Shown: positions 1 through 9,500 of the stretch, one piece after another
Numbering within the stretch: the first letter of the stretch is position 1
How the letters are laid out: each line of letters opens with the position of its first letter
Origin: Nitrospiraceae bacterium
Lineage (GTDB): Bacteria; Nitrospirota; Nitrospiria; Nitrospirales; Nitrospiraceae
NCBI GenBank assembly: GCA_013140715.1
Contig: JABFSG010000016.1
Coordinates: forward strand, 1-64,000
Length of the DNA: 64,000 nt
Reading direction: 5' to 3'
The notes under the pieces: generated by a model
Database searches by the model: none
Told to the model about the DNA's origin: nothing
The model's input: the letters and a program-made list of their open reading frames with translations, nothing else
Program-made: the position numbers and the translations under genes

Positions 1-298
1 CTCTAAGTAATTGAATAGTAACGCAAAAAGTAATTCATGATTGACCGCTCAACACAAACTCAATTTTTACGACTGGGTATTTACTGTATCGCACAACCTA
101 TTGGCGAGCGCATTTTATAATACAACTAGCGAATAAATCAACACTTTATTCAAACTGCCTGCCTGTTACATTTTGGTAGCGTTTCTTGAATGATGTAACG
201 AAGGTAGCAACTGCCGATACGAATCAAGTGTTATTAGAGAGCTTGACAGTCTTGTTCTCTCATCAGTAGAATCCCACCCCTCTGACCGACTGGATCGA
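1..298. other. AT-rich intergenic flank, no gene seen
   Basis: No convincing reading frame is present on either strand. The first 240 bases are clearly richer in A and T than the rest of the window, with several T and A runs. The stretch ends in the promoter and tRNA-Gly gene listed separately. AT-rich sequence beside a tRNA gene can mark the edge of an integrated element, but no integrase or duplicated tRNA end is visible here, so this stays a suggestion. Confidence 0.6.
243..272 (+). promoter_or_regulatory. Sigma70-type promoter of tRNA-Gly
   Basis: A perfect -35 box TTGACA (243-248) is followed after 18 bases by TAGAAT (267-272), which differs from the -10 consensus at one position. Transcription would start near 279, about 20 bases before the mature tRNA. 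The placement and the near-consensus boxes suit a stable-RNA promoter. Confidence 0.65.
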
Positions 299-373
299 GC
301 GGGAATAGCTCAGTGGTAGAGCATCGCCTTGCCAAGGCGAGGGTCGCGGGTTCAAATCCCGTTTCCCGCTCCA
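299..373 (+). tRNA. tRNA-Gly (anticodon GCC)
   Basis: The acceptor arms GCGGGAA (299-305) and TTCCCGC (363-369) pair perfectly. The anticodon arm CGCCTTGCCAAGGCG carries GCC, which reads glycine GGC and GGU codons. The T arm has the usual TTCAAAT loop, and the 3' end is followed by an encoded CCA (371-373). The gene stands alone and converges on the transglutaminase gene, whose stop lies 14 bases downstream. Confidence 0.96.
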
Positions 374-386
374 AATTATCCCCCCC

Positions 387-2648
387 TCAAAATTTTCTCT
401 CTATTATCCCTGCAGCGTCGCGGCAGATACCACCACGCCTACGGATGGACAATCGGCGAGCTGGATGCGTCAGGGATTGTAGGCGCCCCAACTGTTCCGT
501 CGCACGAGAGAGATCGCTTTGAGTAAGCGGAGTTCGACTAAATCGACCCTGATGATAAAGAGCAGTTACCTCTGCCACCAGAGGGCTGGCTAACTTCCAT
601 TCCCGCTCAACCAGTCTGGCAAATTCACCGGCCGTAGCAGTTGGCGGTTTATTCACTCCACGCTGTTCCACTATGCGAAGCATCCGGGTATAGAGTTGGG
701 CAATCGCGATCTGGGGATGCGATGTGGGTAGAAAATATGTGGTTGCCCAAAACCCTATCCTGTCTCGAAGGATGAGGAGCAGCAAGGATAGGCCGACTAC
801 CATCACTCCCGTGACGAGTCCCCACATCCCAGGATGAAACATCCGAATCTTGTTCGTCAGACGACTGAGAGCCTGAGCTATCGGAGCCGTGAGCGACGAA
901 ACCCAACGGCCTGTCCTTTCACGCACCACATCGCTGCCTTCTCGTACTCCGTGAACAACCGCCAGTTGATCCTTCGCACTGTAATGCACAAACAGGCGAT
1001 CCCATTGGAGCCAAACAGATTCCGCGAGCCTGCTGAGAGGTTCCCAGCGAGAGGTGGCAAGTCCTGCGTTACTGGTCGGGGTGGGATCCATGGTAATCCA
1101 GCCCGAGTGAGGGAAATAGACCTCGACCCAGGCATGGGCATCCCGTTGACGCACAGTGAAATAGCCTCCATACTCATTCCATTCCGTAGCTAGAAACCCA
1201 GTCACAAGTCGAGCGGGGATACCGACAGTTCGCAGCATCACGACCATGGCAGTCGCGTAATGCTCACAGTATCCCGTCTTTCGCGTGAATAAAAACTCAT
1301 CGAGCGGGCGATCGAGCGCGACTGCGGCGCTTTCAAGGCTGTAGCGGTAGTTCTCCAAGAGGTGTCGCTGAATCGCCAGCGTCTGATCAAAAGGAGTCGC
1401 GGCCTGCTGAACAACGCGATGTGCGAGGTCTGCAACCTGCTGTGTCTCCGGGGGAACTTGAAGGTAGTGGGCACGGATTGCGTCGGGGTAGGCCAGGATC
1501 GATACAGTTCGTTCACTTGCGGTGATCTGCGGAATATGAGAGGTGACGGAGTAGCGAATACGGGAAGAGGGAGGGGATAGCAAGTGGAGCCCGCCCATGG
1601 CATCGGCCTGTAGAGCGGGAAACTCCCCACTGACAAGTTCAGCGAATGGCGCGGCAAACAAAACCGCGGTGTCGAGTGTTTCCAGCAAGATATCTTGACG
1701 AATCGTTTCCGGCAGGCCGTCCGAAGGACGATGGCCGAACGGGCGAGCGAGGAATGTTCCATCAGCGACGAGATTCAACGAGCGCCGACTGCTTCCACTA
1801 TGGCTCCATGACTGTCCATTGTACTGATCGTAGGCAAGACCTCTCAGGTAGAAGTGGTCTTTTCCGACAGCGGATTGGCCCCTTAGTTCGACCCGCATGA
1901 CGATCTGTGGGTCTTGCTTCACCGATCCGATCGTTCCCAGATCGACCCGGTCTGAAAACCCCGTCGTTCGCACTGCTTCTCCGGTTGTCTTCTGCAATAC
2001 CCCCGCACCGATGCGAGGGATGAGAAAGAAAATGCCGAGTGTCAAGGTGATCGCCAAGATGGCGATACCGTTGGTCAGCCAAAAGAAACCGTGAGTGACT
2101 CGGTTCGGAAATATCGTGTGACAAACTGCGGTACTCGAAGGTGCGGTGACGGCAGGAACTTCTCTCGTGTCCTGAGTCAAGTGATACAGCAAGAGCGTCC
2201 AGACAGCCGTGAGCAAATACAGCAAGAAGACCGGAATATACCATGCCTCGGTCGTAAGCGCCGCTGAAGCCAGGATTGCCATAAGACTAATCGCGTAGAG
2301 ATGCCGATAGTCGCGCCTCTGCTGAAGGGTGAGCAACTTGATGCTCAGCAGCACAACCAAAAAGTGGATGCCGGCTGGCAGAAGATCTCGCGATACCACC
2401 GTGAGATCAATCAGCAAGATCACAAAGGCGCAGATCAACAGGATATTCCACAGAGTCGCTGAAATGGTGATCTGTGCCATCGCCCGTCGAAGGAAGGGCA
2501 GCCCTCCTGCGTGAAACAGCGAGGTGATAAGAATGCTCGCTGTAGGAAGGGCGAGCCAGAGGGGGACGCTTTGCGCCAGCAGGAGGCCACTAAATGCCGT
2601 GGCAGCAAGGAGGACGGAGCTGAGGGCAAAGGCCCGATCAAAAGGCAT
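387..2648 (-). CDS. TgpA-type transglutaminase-like membrane protein
   Basis: The 753-residue protein has a run of N-terminal membrane segments (about residues 1-215, DUF3488 type), then a periplasmic transglutaminase-like domain. The Cys-His-Asp triad is visible as GYCEHYATAM (Cys), DAHAWVEVYF (His) and MDPTP (Asp). A further membrane segment lies around residue 620, followed by a DUF4129-like tail. In the family these are inner-membrane cysteine-protease-fold enzymes of unknown substrate. It is the last gene of a MoxR, DUF58, transglutaminase operon, an arrangement common in bacteria, and its start overlaps the DUF58 gene by 11 bases, so translational coupling is likely. The family call is firm; the substrate cannot be told. 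Confidence 0.9.
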   Translation of the reverse strand: MPFDRAFALSSVLLAATAFSGLLLAQSVPLWLALPTASILITSLFHAGGLPFLRRAMAQITISATLWNILLICAFVILLIDLTVVSRDLLPAGIHFLVVLLSIKLLTLQQRRDYRHLYAISLMAILASAALTTEAWYIPVFLLYLLTAVWTLLLYHLTQDTREVPAVTAPSSTAVCHTIFPNRVTHGFFWLTNGIAILAITLTLGIFFLIPRIGAGVLQKTTGEAVRTTGFSDRVDLGTIGSVKQDPQIVMRVELRGQSAVGKDHFYLRGLAYDQYNGQSWSHSGSSRRSLNLVADGTFLARPFGHRPSDGLPETIRQDILLETLDTAVLFAAPFAELVSGEFPALQADAMGGLHLLSPPSSRIRYSVTSHIPQITASERTVSILAYPDAIRAHYLQVPPETQQVADLAHRVVQQAATPFDQTLAIQRHLLENYRYSLESAAVALDRPLDEFLFTRKTGYCEHYATAMVVMLRTVGIPARLVTGFLATEWNEYGGYFTVRQRDAHAWVEVYFPHSGWITMDPTPTSNAGLATSRWEPLSRLAESVWLQWDRLFVHYSAKDQLAVVHGVREGSDVVRERTGRWVSSLTAPIAQALSRLTNKIRMFHPGMWGLVTGVMVVGLSLLLLILRDRIGFWATTYFLPTSHPQIAIAQLYTRMLRIVEQRGVNKPPTATAGEFARLVEREWKLASPLVAEVTALYHQGRFSRTPLTQSDLSRATEQLGRLQSLTHPARRLSIRRRGGICRDAAGIIERKF

Positions 2649-3786
2649 GTGTCAACTCTTCAAGTTGTACGGCATGAAGCACCCGATCAGCTTGCACAGT
2701 CTGCGTGGGTGCCCCCTCTCCGGCCCATGGTATGACCGCTACCGTGTAGCCTCGTTCTCCTGCACAGGCGGCCACTGGAGGCTCGGCCTGAAGATTGATT
2801 TCATCGGCTGTAGGCAGCTGCCGTTTGCATTGGGCCAACATGCGCAGCATGGCCATCAGATGAGGGTGTCCGGAGCCGAGCCCTGAGTCATCCGTTCCTA
2901 CGATAAGCCGCACCGGGTGGACTCGCTCGTTCAGTTGCCAGAGAAGCGATGCCACGAACGTCACACTGCGTTCGAATAGAGGTTCGCTTTCTTCGGGAGC
3001 CACGATTGAAAGGACGACTGTGACGCGTCGTTGATCCTCTGCTTCGGTTTCCCTCACGATGAGCTGAGAAGTGCGGGCGGTCGTCACCCAGTGGATGGCG
3101 CGCGAGTCATCGCCCGGTTGATACAGTCGAAGGTTATACAATTGGGTCCCATCTCCTCGTCGTGCGAGAGCGGTCCCTTGCCCTTCGCTGACCAATTCAT
3201 CCACGAATCGCAAGGAGAGCGGCTTGATGGGAGGGCTGACGAGCAGAAACGCTTCTGCAAAGTACCGCCCCTTCTTCAGGAAGAGCCCAAAGGGAAATAG
3301 TGTCTGTGCCCCGATGCCTTCGAAACGGATCCACCCCCTTTTCGTGGCAATCAACGGATAGGACAAAAGCGCCGAGCCCTGCGGAGGCAGGAGGTGGATC
3401 GCAAGGCCCCGGTCGACATCTTGGCCTTCTGCGACGTCAAAAAGGCGTAAAGAAAAACTGGGCAGATGCCGGTTTCGGTTGGTGACTGAGATGGTGAGGG
3501 TGGTCGGCTCGTTGGCCATGATAAGGTCCGGCACATGCCGACGAAACTCCAATCGCCGAAGACAGTGTTCAGACAGTAACCCCGAGATCACAATCAGACT
3601 GAGCATCATCGCGAGGAGTAAATAAAACAGATTGTTGCCGGTGTTAATCGCGGCGAGCCCGATCCCTAATGTGAAGAGAAGAAATCTGGTCCCTTCAGGC
3701 GTAAAACGTACCGACCGCCTCCGGGACAGCCCTCGGACGAAGGTGAAGACAGTGGATGCGCGGAGGTTGAAGAGTGGGGACTTCAC
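2638..3786 (-). CDS. DUF58 domain protein
   Basis: A 382-residue protein with two closely spaced membrane helices near residues 35-70, a beta-rich middle section and the DUF58 signature PGDDSRAIHW around residue 225, followed by an RETEAED acidic motif. DUF58 proteins have a von Willebrand A-like fold and are nearly always encoded with MoxR AAA ATPases, which are thought to act on them like a chaperone. Here the MoxR gene ends 40 bases upstream and the transglutaminase gene overlaps downstream, so the three probably form one membrane-associated system. The biological role is unknown in the family. Confidence 0.9.
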   Translation of the reverse strand: MKSPLFNLRASTVFTFVRGLSRRRSVRFTPEGTRFLLFTLGIGLAAINTGNNLFYLLLAMMLSLIVISGLLSEHCLRRLEFRRHVPDLIMANEPTTLTISVTNRNRHLPSFSLRLFDVAEGQDVDRGLAIHLLPPQGSALLSYPLIATKRGWIRFEGIGAQTLFPFGLFLKKGRYFAEAFLLVSPPIKPLSLRFVDELVSEGQGTALARRGDGTQLYNLRLYQPGDDSRAIHWVTTARTSQLIVRETEAEDQRRVTVVLSIVAPEESEPLFERSVTFVASLLWQLNERVHPVRLIVGTDDSGLGSGHPHLMAMLRMLAQCKRQLPTADEINLQAEPPVAACAGERGYTVAVIPWAGEGAPTQTVQADRVLHAVQLEELTHAF

Positions 3787-3826
3787 GCACGTAGCTTATC
3801 CAGTTGACCGGACCATCTTCGACTGG

Positions 3827-4768
3827 CTACACAGGAACGGGAACAGTCTCGACGATGTCGAGCACCATGCGCTCCGCCTGCTCGAAGCTCTGCGTCCGCA
3901 TGCCGTGGGTCCGATTCAGCATGACGCGGTGGGACAGCACGATCGGCGCCAGTTCCTTAACGTCGTCGGGAAGACAATAGTCGCGTCCGCGGACAACCGC
4001 CAATGCCCTGGCCGCCTTGCTCAACCCCAGAGCTCCGCGTGTACTGACTCCCAGAGATAAGAGCTCGCTTTGACGGGTCGCCTGTACGATCGCGAGCAGA
4101 TAGTCCGTCAAACTCTCTTCCATGTGGACTTGATCGACCTGGGCCTGTAATGCCAGCACCTCGTGGGCCGACAACACCGCTTCCAGCATTTCAGCGGGAT
4201 GCAGCGAGTGGGGACGGTCGAGCACCTTCCGCTCTTCTTCGAGCGCAGGATATCCAATGCAGAGGCGCATCAGAAACCGGTCGAGTTGGGACTCTGGAAG
4301 AGGGAACGTCCCGTGATATTCAGCGGGATTTTGCGTAGCGATCACCATAAAGGGCTGCTCAAGGGGATGAGTCTGATTGTCGACGGAAATCTGCGCTTCA
4401 CTCATTGCTTCCAAGAGACTGCTCTGGGTCTTCGGCGAAGTGCGATTAATCTCGTCGGCCAGCACGACATTGGCGAAGATCGGACCTGGTATAAACTCAA
4501 ATCCCTGTTTTTGTCGGTTAAACATGGATATGCCGACGATGTCGGACGGCAAGAGATCGCTGGTGAATTGAATACGCTTGAACGAGCAGTCCAGCGACCG
4601 GGCCAAACTGTGTGCCAACGTGGTTTTCCCGACTCCGGGAACGTCTTCAAGCAGAAGATGACCGCGCGCCAATAGGCAGACCACCACCATCTCGATCACA
4701 TGGGTCTTCCCCTTGATGACCAGGGCAATATTATCCTGGATAGCCCGGATGGTGTGAGCTGAACTCAT
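3827..4768 (-). CDS. MoxR-family AAA+ ATPase
   Basis: The 313-residue protein has a Walker A motif (PGVGKTTLA, near residue 45), Walker B (VLADEINR, near 108), sensor motif (ATQNP, near 148) and the MoxR stretch TFPLPESQLDRFLMR. These features define the MoxR subfamily of AAA+ ATPases, which assemble as rings and remodel partner proteins. It is the first gene of the MoxR, DUF58, transglutaminase operon. A 167-base spacer separates it from the upstream gene on the same strand, so the operon promoter probably lies there. Confidence 0.93.
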   Translation of the reverse strand: MSSAHTIRAIQDNIALVIKGKTHVIEMVVVCLLARGHLLLEDVPGVGKTTLAHSLARSLDCSFKRIQFTSDLLPSDIVGISMFNRQKQGFEFIPGPIFANVVLADEINRTSPKTQSSLLEAMSEAQISVDNQTHPLEQPFMVIATQNPAEYHGTFPLPESQLDRFLMRLCIGYPALEEERKVLDRPHSLHPAEMLEAVLSAHEVLALQAQVDQVHMEESLTDYLLAIVQATRQSELLSLGVSTRGALGLSKAARALAVVRGRDYCLPDDVKELAPIVLSHRVMLNRTHGMRTQSFEQAERMVLDIVETVPVPV

Positions 4769-4935
4769 GTTGGGATTAGTCGTCCTGGAAGTTCAGAAAT
4801 ACATGGTGATTTGGCACGATCGAAGTCTAACAAAGGGTCTGAAGACGGTCAATTTTCGCGTGAATTCTTGCATTGATCAGGCTGCAAGTGGCGATTCGTA
4901 TGGACTTGCGGCGAAGAGACAGTCTCGGTTCCGGT

Positions 4936-6249
4936 CTATTCCGGCACGAGAATCAGCATCCAAGGGGGGCTCTCTTCCACCATGTCAGAGAACCGTCTGG
5001 CAGTACTACTGGCAGGAAGGCCGGAAAAGATGGCTCCGCGACGGACCTGAATGGAACGGAACCGATAAAAGGGTTCCTGTGCCGAGAGCAAGGGAAGGAC
5101 TCGCGGAATCTGTTTGCGTAACGAGCCGCAATCCGACAAGCTCATGGTCTCACCCAGCGTAAGACGAGAAAGCCTCTCGAATGTCTCTCCAAAAATCGTC
5201 CGGAGATTATCGGAAGTGAACGGTTGATTACTCGGTCGATAGCGTTCGTCATCGAGGAGCTGCGCCAGGATTTCCCAAAAGACCTGGGTGTCGACGGCGC
5301 CAAGGACACAAAGATGGCCTCGACGCGCCAGCAGATCGAGTAGTGCAAGAGGGCCACGAATCTCGAACTTCCATGCCGGAAAGAGGAGGGCGCGGTCTCC
5401 ATGCTGGACCTCTAGTGCCAGTTCGCCTGAAAAGCTGGCCTGTCGAAACGTCCCTTTAGTTCGATGAAGCTCTTGAGTGATAACCTGATCGGATAATCTG
5501 GTCGGTTCATAAGCAAACGTAGGTGTCGCGGGAGCCCAACAGGTCGCAATCGTATAGCGAGGTGCGAGTTTTCCGGTCAGGTCGAGCGTACCCAATTCGA
5601 ACATATCCTGATTCCCGTAGAATTGGAACGAGAGTCCGGTTCGAGATCGGAGGCTGTTGAGGCGCTCCCGTTCCGGATGAAGTGGACCGCCCAGCTTCGA
5701 TCCTGGCTGAAGCCGATCGAGACCATGAAGAATCAACTCCCTCTGTCGCTGTTGAAGAGGGGCTACGTAGAGATCCACGAGTTCCGTCGCGAACGAGAGG
5801 TCGCCGGCTCCCAGATCGAGCAGTGAGGCCACGTCTGCATCGAGCAGCAAGTCAAAGGGATTGGAGTGGGTACGGGTGAAGGCCTCAATCTCCTCGCTCT
5901 GCAGGGATGTCGCCGGCCACTGAGCCATCGGGTCCTGGACGACGCCGAACCATACACAGAGGGCCCTCACGGCTTTGGTCGGAGGGAGGCCCGTAAGCTC
6001 CTTGAGTCGAGAACCTGGGAGATCTTGAATTCGTGCGGCTTCTGAACCGCCCAACGCCAGAGTGATCGCATCACGGACAACGACGGGAACATCGGCGCGA
6101 TGAGCTTCTACAATCAACCGTCCCAATGTTGCAGCAAGCTGCTTCGCCTCAACAAGCTTGCGTGAGGCTTCCCACTCTTTGTCTCGTTCCTGCAAGAGCT
6201 GGGTGACCTGCGATCGAAAGTCTGCAAGGACCTGTGCGGTGGAGTTCAT
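4936..6249 (-). CDS. Unrecognised protein with methyltransferase-like motif
   Basis: I do not recognise this 437-residue protein. The N-terminal 60 residues are a charged predicted helix (LLQERDKEWEASRKLVEAKQ). Near residue 143 lies LLDLGAGDLSFATELV, which matches the glycine-rich SAM-binding motif I of Rossmann-fold methyltransferases. The next stretch is rich in Leu and Arg, and later motifs are not obvious, so substrate and activity are unclear. The C-terminal part (SDCGSLRKQIPRVLPLL) looks globular. No signal peptide or membrane segment is seen. It is on the same strand as the MoxR operon but 167 bases from it, so co-transcription is possible, not shown. Confidence 0.75.
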   Translation of the reverse strand: MNSTAQVLADFRSQVTQLLQERDKEWEASRKLVEAKQLAATLGRLIVEAHRADVPVVVRDAITLALGGSEAARIQDLPGSRLKELTGLPPTKAVRALCVWFGVVQDPMAQWPATSLQSEEIEAFTRTHSNPFDLLLDADVASLLDLGAGDLSFATELVDLYVAPLQQRQRELILHGLDRLQPGSKLGGPLHPERERLNSLRSRTGLSFQFYGNQDMFELGTLDLTGKLAPRYTIATCWAPATPTFAYEPTRLSDQVITQELHRTKGTFRQASFSGELALEVQHGDRALLFPAWKFEIRGPLALLDLLARRGHLCVLGAVDTQVFWEILAQLLDDERYRPSNQPFTSDNLRTIFGETFERLSRLTLGETMSLSDCGSLRKQIPRVLPLLSAQEPFYRFRSIQVRRGAIFSGLPASSTARRFSDMVEESPPWMLILVPE

Positions 6250-6385
6250 GAATCGGTCACTGCGCGGGCGTGTGGAGGAACTGATGTTATCCAGTTAGTC
6301 AATGGGTAGAAGCATAACGACCCCGCCCACCAGCGTCAAGGTTGCCGTCTTGCCCATTTCGAGAAGCCTATGTTAGGTAGAAGCT

Positions 6386-7405
6386 ATGGCCACAACACAA
6401 CTGCTGTTCGCAACACGAGCAATCCTTGTTCGATGCAACGTGCTGGTAGTCATTACGGTCTTATGCCTCACCGCAGCCTGCGCAAGTAGCGGGATCGTTC
6501 AACCTTATACGGCCTCACAGGACGGGCTTCATAGCCTGTATAAGGAATGGCAGATCATTGATACGGCAACAGGACAGCCGGTCTCCCTTGACCAATGGAC
6601 CGCGTCGTTACTCCAACAGGACATCATTTATCTCGGCGAGGAACATCACAACCGGTTCCATATCGATGCTGCGACGACCGTGCTGCAGAGACTGAAGGCG
6701 GAGGGGCGTAGACCGGCCTTAGGTATGGAAATGTTCGGCTGGGACGGTCAGGCAGCACTTGATCGGTACGTTCTCAATTCAGAAATGACCCGCCAGGAAT
6801 TCCTTCAGGCCGTCAAGTGGCACCAGAACTGGGGTGGTCCGTTCGAAGATTACGAACCGCTGATTCGGCTGGCAAAAGAACACCAGTGGACTGTAGACGC
6901 CATGAACCCTCCGAAGCCGTTGGTGCGGATCGTCGCCAAAAGCGGCTTGGCTCAGGCGTTCCTCGATCCCATGATGGCGCAATGGGGCATGAAGGATGAA
7001 GTGATTCCCGATGATCCGACTTATCGGACACGCATCCTTCAGCAACTTCAAGCCTGTCATGGTGGGTCTGACAGCCTCTATGAGACCATGCTCGAAGCCT
7101 CCATGGTTCGCGATGAAGGGATGGCCAAGACCTTGGTCTCCCGCCTCAACCAGATTCGCTTGGGAACCGATAGGATGGCTGGACCGGTAGTGAGCTATAC
7201 AGGGGCAGGTCACATTCAATATAACCTCCCGGTTCCAAATCGAGTGGCCCGCAGAATGGGCAATCAGATCCGCCAGGTGAGCATCTATATGACCTCGTTC
7301 GACGTGGGGCGCATTGAGGAATTTCACGAGATGATCCGCGAAAAGATTGCAGACTACCTCTGGCTCACCCCGGTCAGTGCAAAGGGGCCGCCACGCCGAT
7401 GTTGA
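6386..7405 (+). CDS. ChaN-family (DUF399) lipoprotein
   Basis: The 339-residue protein starts with a positively charged, then hydrophobic N-terminus ending in the lipobox LTAAC (Cys32), so it is probably an outer-membrane or periplasmic lipoprotein. The ChaN hallmark follows: LGEEHHNRFHIDAA near residue 90 and GMEMFGWDGQ near 117. ChaN proteins have an EreA/ChaN-like fold, and the Campylobacter member binds haem and is tied to iron uptake. The C-terminal SYTGAGHIQYNLPVPNR is also typical of the fold. No iron-uptake genes are adjacent, so a haem role here is inference from the family only. Confidence 0.85.
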   Translation: MATTQLLFATRAILVRCNVLVVITVLCLTAACASSGIVQPYTASQDGLHSLYKEWQIIDTATGQPVSLDQWTASLLQQDIIYLGEEHHNRFHIDAATTVLQRLKAEGRRPALGMEMFGWDGQAALDRYVLNSEMTRQEFLQAVKWHQNWGGPFEDYEPLIRLAKEHQWTVDAMNPPKPLVRIVAKSGLAQAFLDPMMAQWGMKDEVIPDDPTYRTRILQQLQACHGGSDSLYETMLEASMVRDEGMAKTLVSRLNQIRLGTDRMAGPVVSYTGAGHIQYNLPVPNRVARRMGNQIRQVSIYMTSFDVGRIEEFHEMIREKIADYLWLTPVSAKGPPRRC

Positions 7406-7607
7406 GATAGTGGTGCGGAAGCCCGCTGCGCCATAGCTGTATCTCCACAATCCTCGCAAACTCGTAATGTGAGACACCGGGCACAGTCTCTTCGTGTGAA
7501 CGGAAGAAGCCCGCAGGCGACTTTTCAACCGCCCGTTGAAAATCTTTGAATTCTTGACAGTGCCGCTGGTCTGTTTCAGACTGCCCTGAAACAGCCGTGG
7601 GAGTCAT
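7374..7607 (-). CDS. Small hypothetical protein
   Basis: This 77-residue frame begins at an ATG and fills most of the otherwise empty space between the ChaN and SWIM genes. Its 3' end overlaps the ChaN gene by 32 bases in convergent orientation, and its start lies 22 bases from the divergent SWIM gene. The sequence (FKDFQRAVEKSPAGFFRSHE, then a hydrophobic EIQLWRSGLPHHYLNI) has a natural amino-acid mix without low-complexity bias. No clear ribosome binding site is visible. It may be a real small gene, but the evidence is only position and composition. Confidence 0.45.
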   Translation of the reverse strand: MTPTAVSGQSETDQRHCQEFKDFQRAVEKSPAGFFRSHEETVPGVSHYEFARIVEIQLWRSGLPHHYLNIGVAAPLH

Positions 7608-7628
7608 TTTCGATTGGGAACGCAGCGT

Positions 7629-8531
7629 ATGAGAAATAAGATCCCCTGCTCCGCTGAACGGTTGAGCCTTCTGGATCCTCCGATGATCCAAGCGGTAGTT
7701 GATCGCAATGCTTTTCATATCGGCAATCAGTACATTTCTGAAAATCGTGTGCGGATCGTTGAGGCCGACGATGCCCAGATCTCATCCGCCGTCATCGGAA
7801 ACTCCGGCCTCTACGAACAGACGATCCGCCTCAAGGAAGGACACCTGATCTCAAAATGCAGTTGCGCGCTGCCGGAAGAGCCAATGTGTCGCCACTGCAT
7901 TGCGGCGCTCTTGGAGTATCATCGCTGGGCACAACCGAAGAACGGTCAACAGAAAAAAACAGCGCCATCCTCTGCTCCACCACAGGCACAGGCCTCTCCA
8001 AGTCGCGATAGCGCACCTCCGCCAAATCCCGGTTCATCGACCGACCTGAAGCTGGGCGAGGTGATGAACTTCGTCGAATGGCTGCAACCTGCCATAAAGG
8101 CATTGGAGCGCGGTCAGCCGTTACCTGATTCGCCAAAACTCGTCGGCGATCTCGCTCCCTGGATCCAGACGATTCGCGGTCTGGAGGAACGCAGACGGGA
8201 GAGCGAAGAAGTACGGGCCAACCTGGAATCCGACATGCGAGACCGAGAAGCCTATGTCGGTCGACTCACACAGCAGGCCCAGATCTCCATGGAGGAGATC
8301 AAGTCTCTCCAAACCAGCTCCTTGCAGCTGCGGCAGGAACTGACTGCTTGCAAGGAGATGATCGCAAAGGTTTCCGAGGTTGCCTCAGAAGTCGGGAGCT
8401 ACGATAGTCAACTCAAGTCTCTTGCTAGCGAAGTGATGTCAAAGGGATCACAACTCGATAAACTCGCTCATTCTTTCAGAGAAGTCTCGTCTGCACTAAG
8501 GGCTCTGGCTAAATCTCCTTCTATCTCCTAG
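7629..8531 (+). CDS. SWIM zinc-finger protein with coiled-coil tail
   Basis: The 300-residue product has a SWIM-type metal site near residues 78-95: CSC, then CRHC after an eight-residue gap, matching the CxC...CxH pattern. The residues before it (NQYISENRVRIVE) fit the usual beta strand of SWIM proteins. A Pro/Ala/Ser linker follows, then about 150 residues of heptad-rich sequence predicted as coiled coil (RRRESEEVRANLESDMRDRE and onward). SWIM domains bind DNA or protein. I chose the ATG at 7629, with GGGAA eight bases upstream; a TTG at 7614 would add five residues and an ATG at 7683 would still keep the SWIM site. No operon partner is seen. Confidence 0.8.
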   Translation: MRNKIPCSAERLSLLDPPMIQAVVDRNAFHIGNQYISENRVRIVEADDAQISSAVIGNSGLYEQTIRLKEGHLISKCSCALPEEPMCRHCIAALLEYHRWAQPKNGQQKKTAPSSAPPQAQASPSRDSAPPPNPGSSTDLKLGEVMNFVEWLQPAIKALERGQPLPDSPKLVGDLAPWIQTIRGLEERRRESEEVRANLESDMRDREAYVGRLTQQAQISMEEIKSLQTSSLQLRQELTACKEMIAKVSEVASEVGSYDSQLKSLASEVMSKGSQLDKLAHSFREVSSALRALAKSPSIS

Positions 8532-8607
8532 TCCTGTTCCCACCCCTCGCAGGATCGACCACCGTCACGCAAGCAACCCATCGCAACAGGTCGAAACAGC
8601 AGCTACA

Positions 8608-8611
8608 AGAC
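8608..8611. repeat. Left target-site duplication AGAC
   Basis: AGAC directly precedes the left end of the IS element and is repeated at 9835-9838 directly after its right end. A 4-bp duplication fits the IS407-like branch of the IS3 family. Confidence 0.75.
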
Positions 8612-8628
8612 TGACCTTCCCCCGTTTA

Positions 8629-9500
8629 TTACACCAAAGCTGAGGGAGTGAACTCCTGTGTCATCTGAGCCCCGGTTTGATAGTTGTGAATGAACTCCTG
8701 GGGTGCCACATCCCCAATGGTGCTGTGCGTCCGCTCCTCATTGTATTTCCGCCGCCACGCTTCAATCACCAGCTGCGCTTCCTGTAACGTCAGAAACCAG
8801 TGCTCGTTCAAACATTCATCTCGAAACTTGCCATTGAAGCTCTCGATAAACGCGTTCTGCACCGGCTTTCCCGGCTGAATAAAATGCAGGTGCACACCAT
8901 GCTGGGCGGCCCCCAGGCATCCAAGGCCGTCCCGGCGAATTCGGGACCGTTGTCCAGCATCAAGGTCTCTGGCAGCGGGCGAGTGAGAAACAGCCGATCC
9001 AGAATCCGACACACGCGCGCCCCACCAATCGACACATCCACCTCAAGCACCGGCACCTCTTTCGAACAGGGATCAGTCATCGTCAAGCACTTGAACCGCC
9101 GGCCCGTGACGAGCCGATCATGGACGAAGTCCATCGCCTAGCAGCGCCCAGGCTGCGTGGGTTTCGGCAAGGCGACCCGAGGCACCGCCGCGGCCTTCTT
9201 CCGTCGTCGCCGCCATAACGACAGCCGTTCGTCTCGATAATAGAGCCGTTCAACCTTCTTATGGTTCACAGCCCATCCCTCTCGGCGCAACTGCACATAA
9301 ATCCGGGGACACCCATAGCGCCGCTTACTCTCGGCAATTTCCCGGATCCGTGTCCGCAGAGCCGCATCGTCCTGGCGCCGACTGCGATACCGCAGTGTGT
9401 TCCGATCCAGGGCCAGTACGCGGCACACCCGACGCTGACTGAGCCCAAAGCGCTCGGCCATCCACTGAGCGGCCGCTCGCTTCGCCTTGGGCGCTACCAG
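8629..9500 (-). pseudogene. IS3-family transposase OrfB (DDE integrase), broken
   Basis: Read with corrections this gives the whole OrfB: an HTH-like start (SQRRVCRVLALDRNTLRYRS), then the rve integrase core with [17 protein letters not shown] and the downstream [20 protein letters not shown] that holds the catalytic Glu. A TAG at 9138-9140 interrupts it where family members have tryptophan just before MDFVHDR. About 220 bases further on, near 8908-8914, a run of G shifts the frame after LDAW. The C-terminal part (8629 to about 8905) continues intact to TAA. Two separate lesions make loss of function almost certain. Confidence 0.88.
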
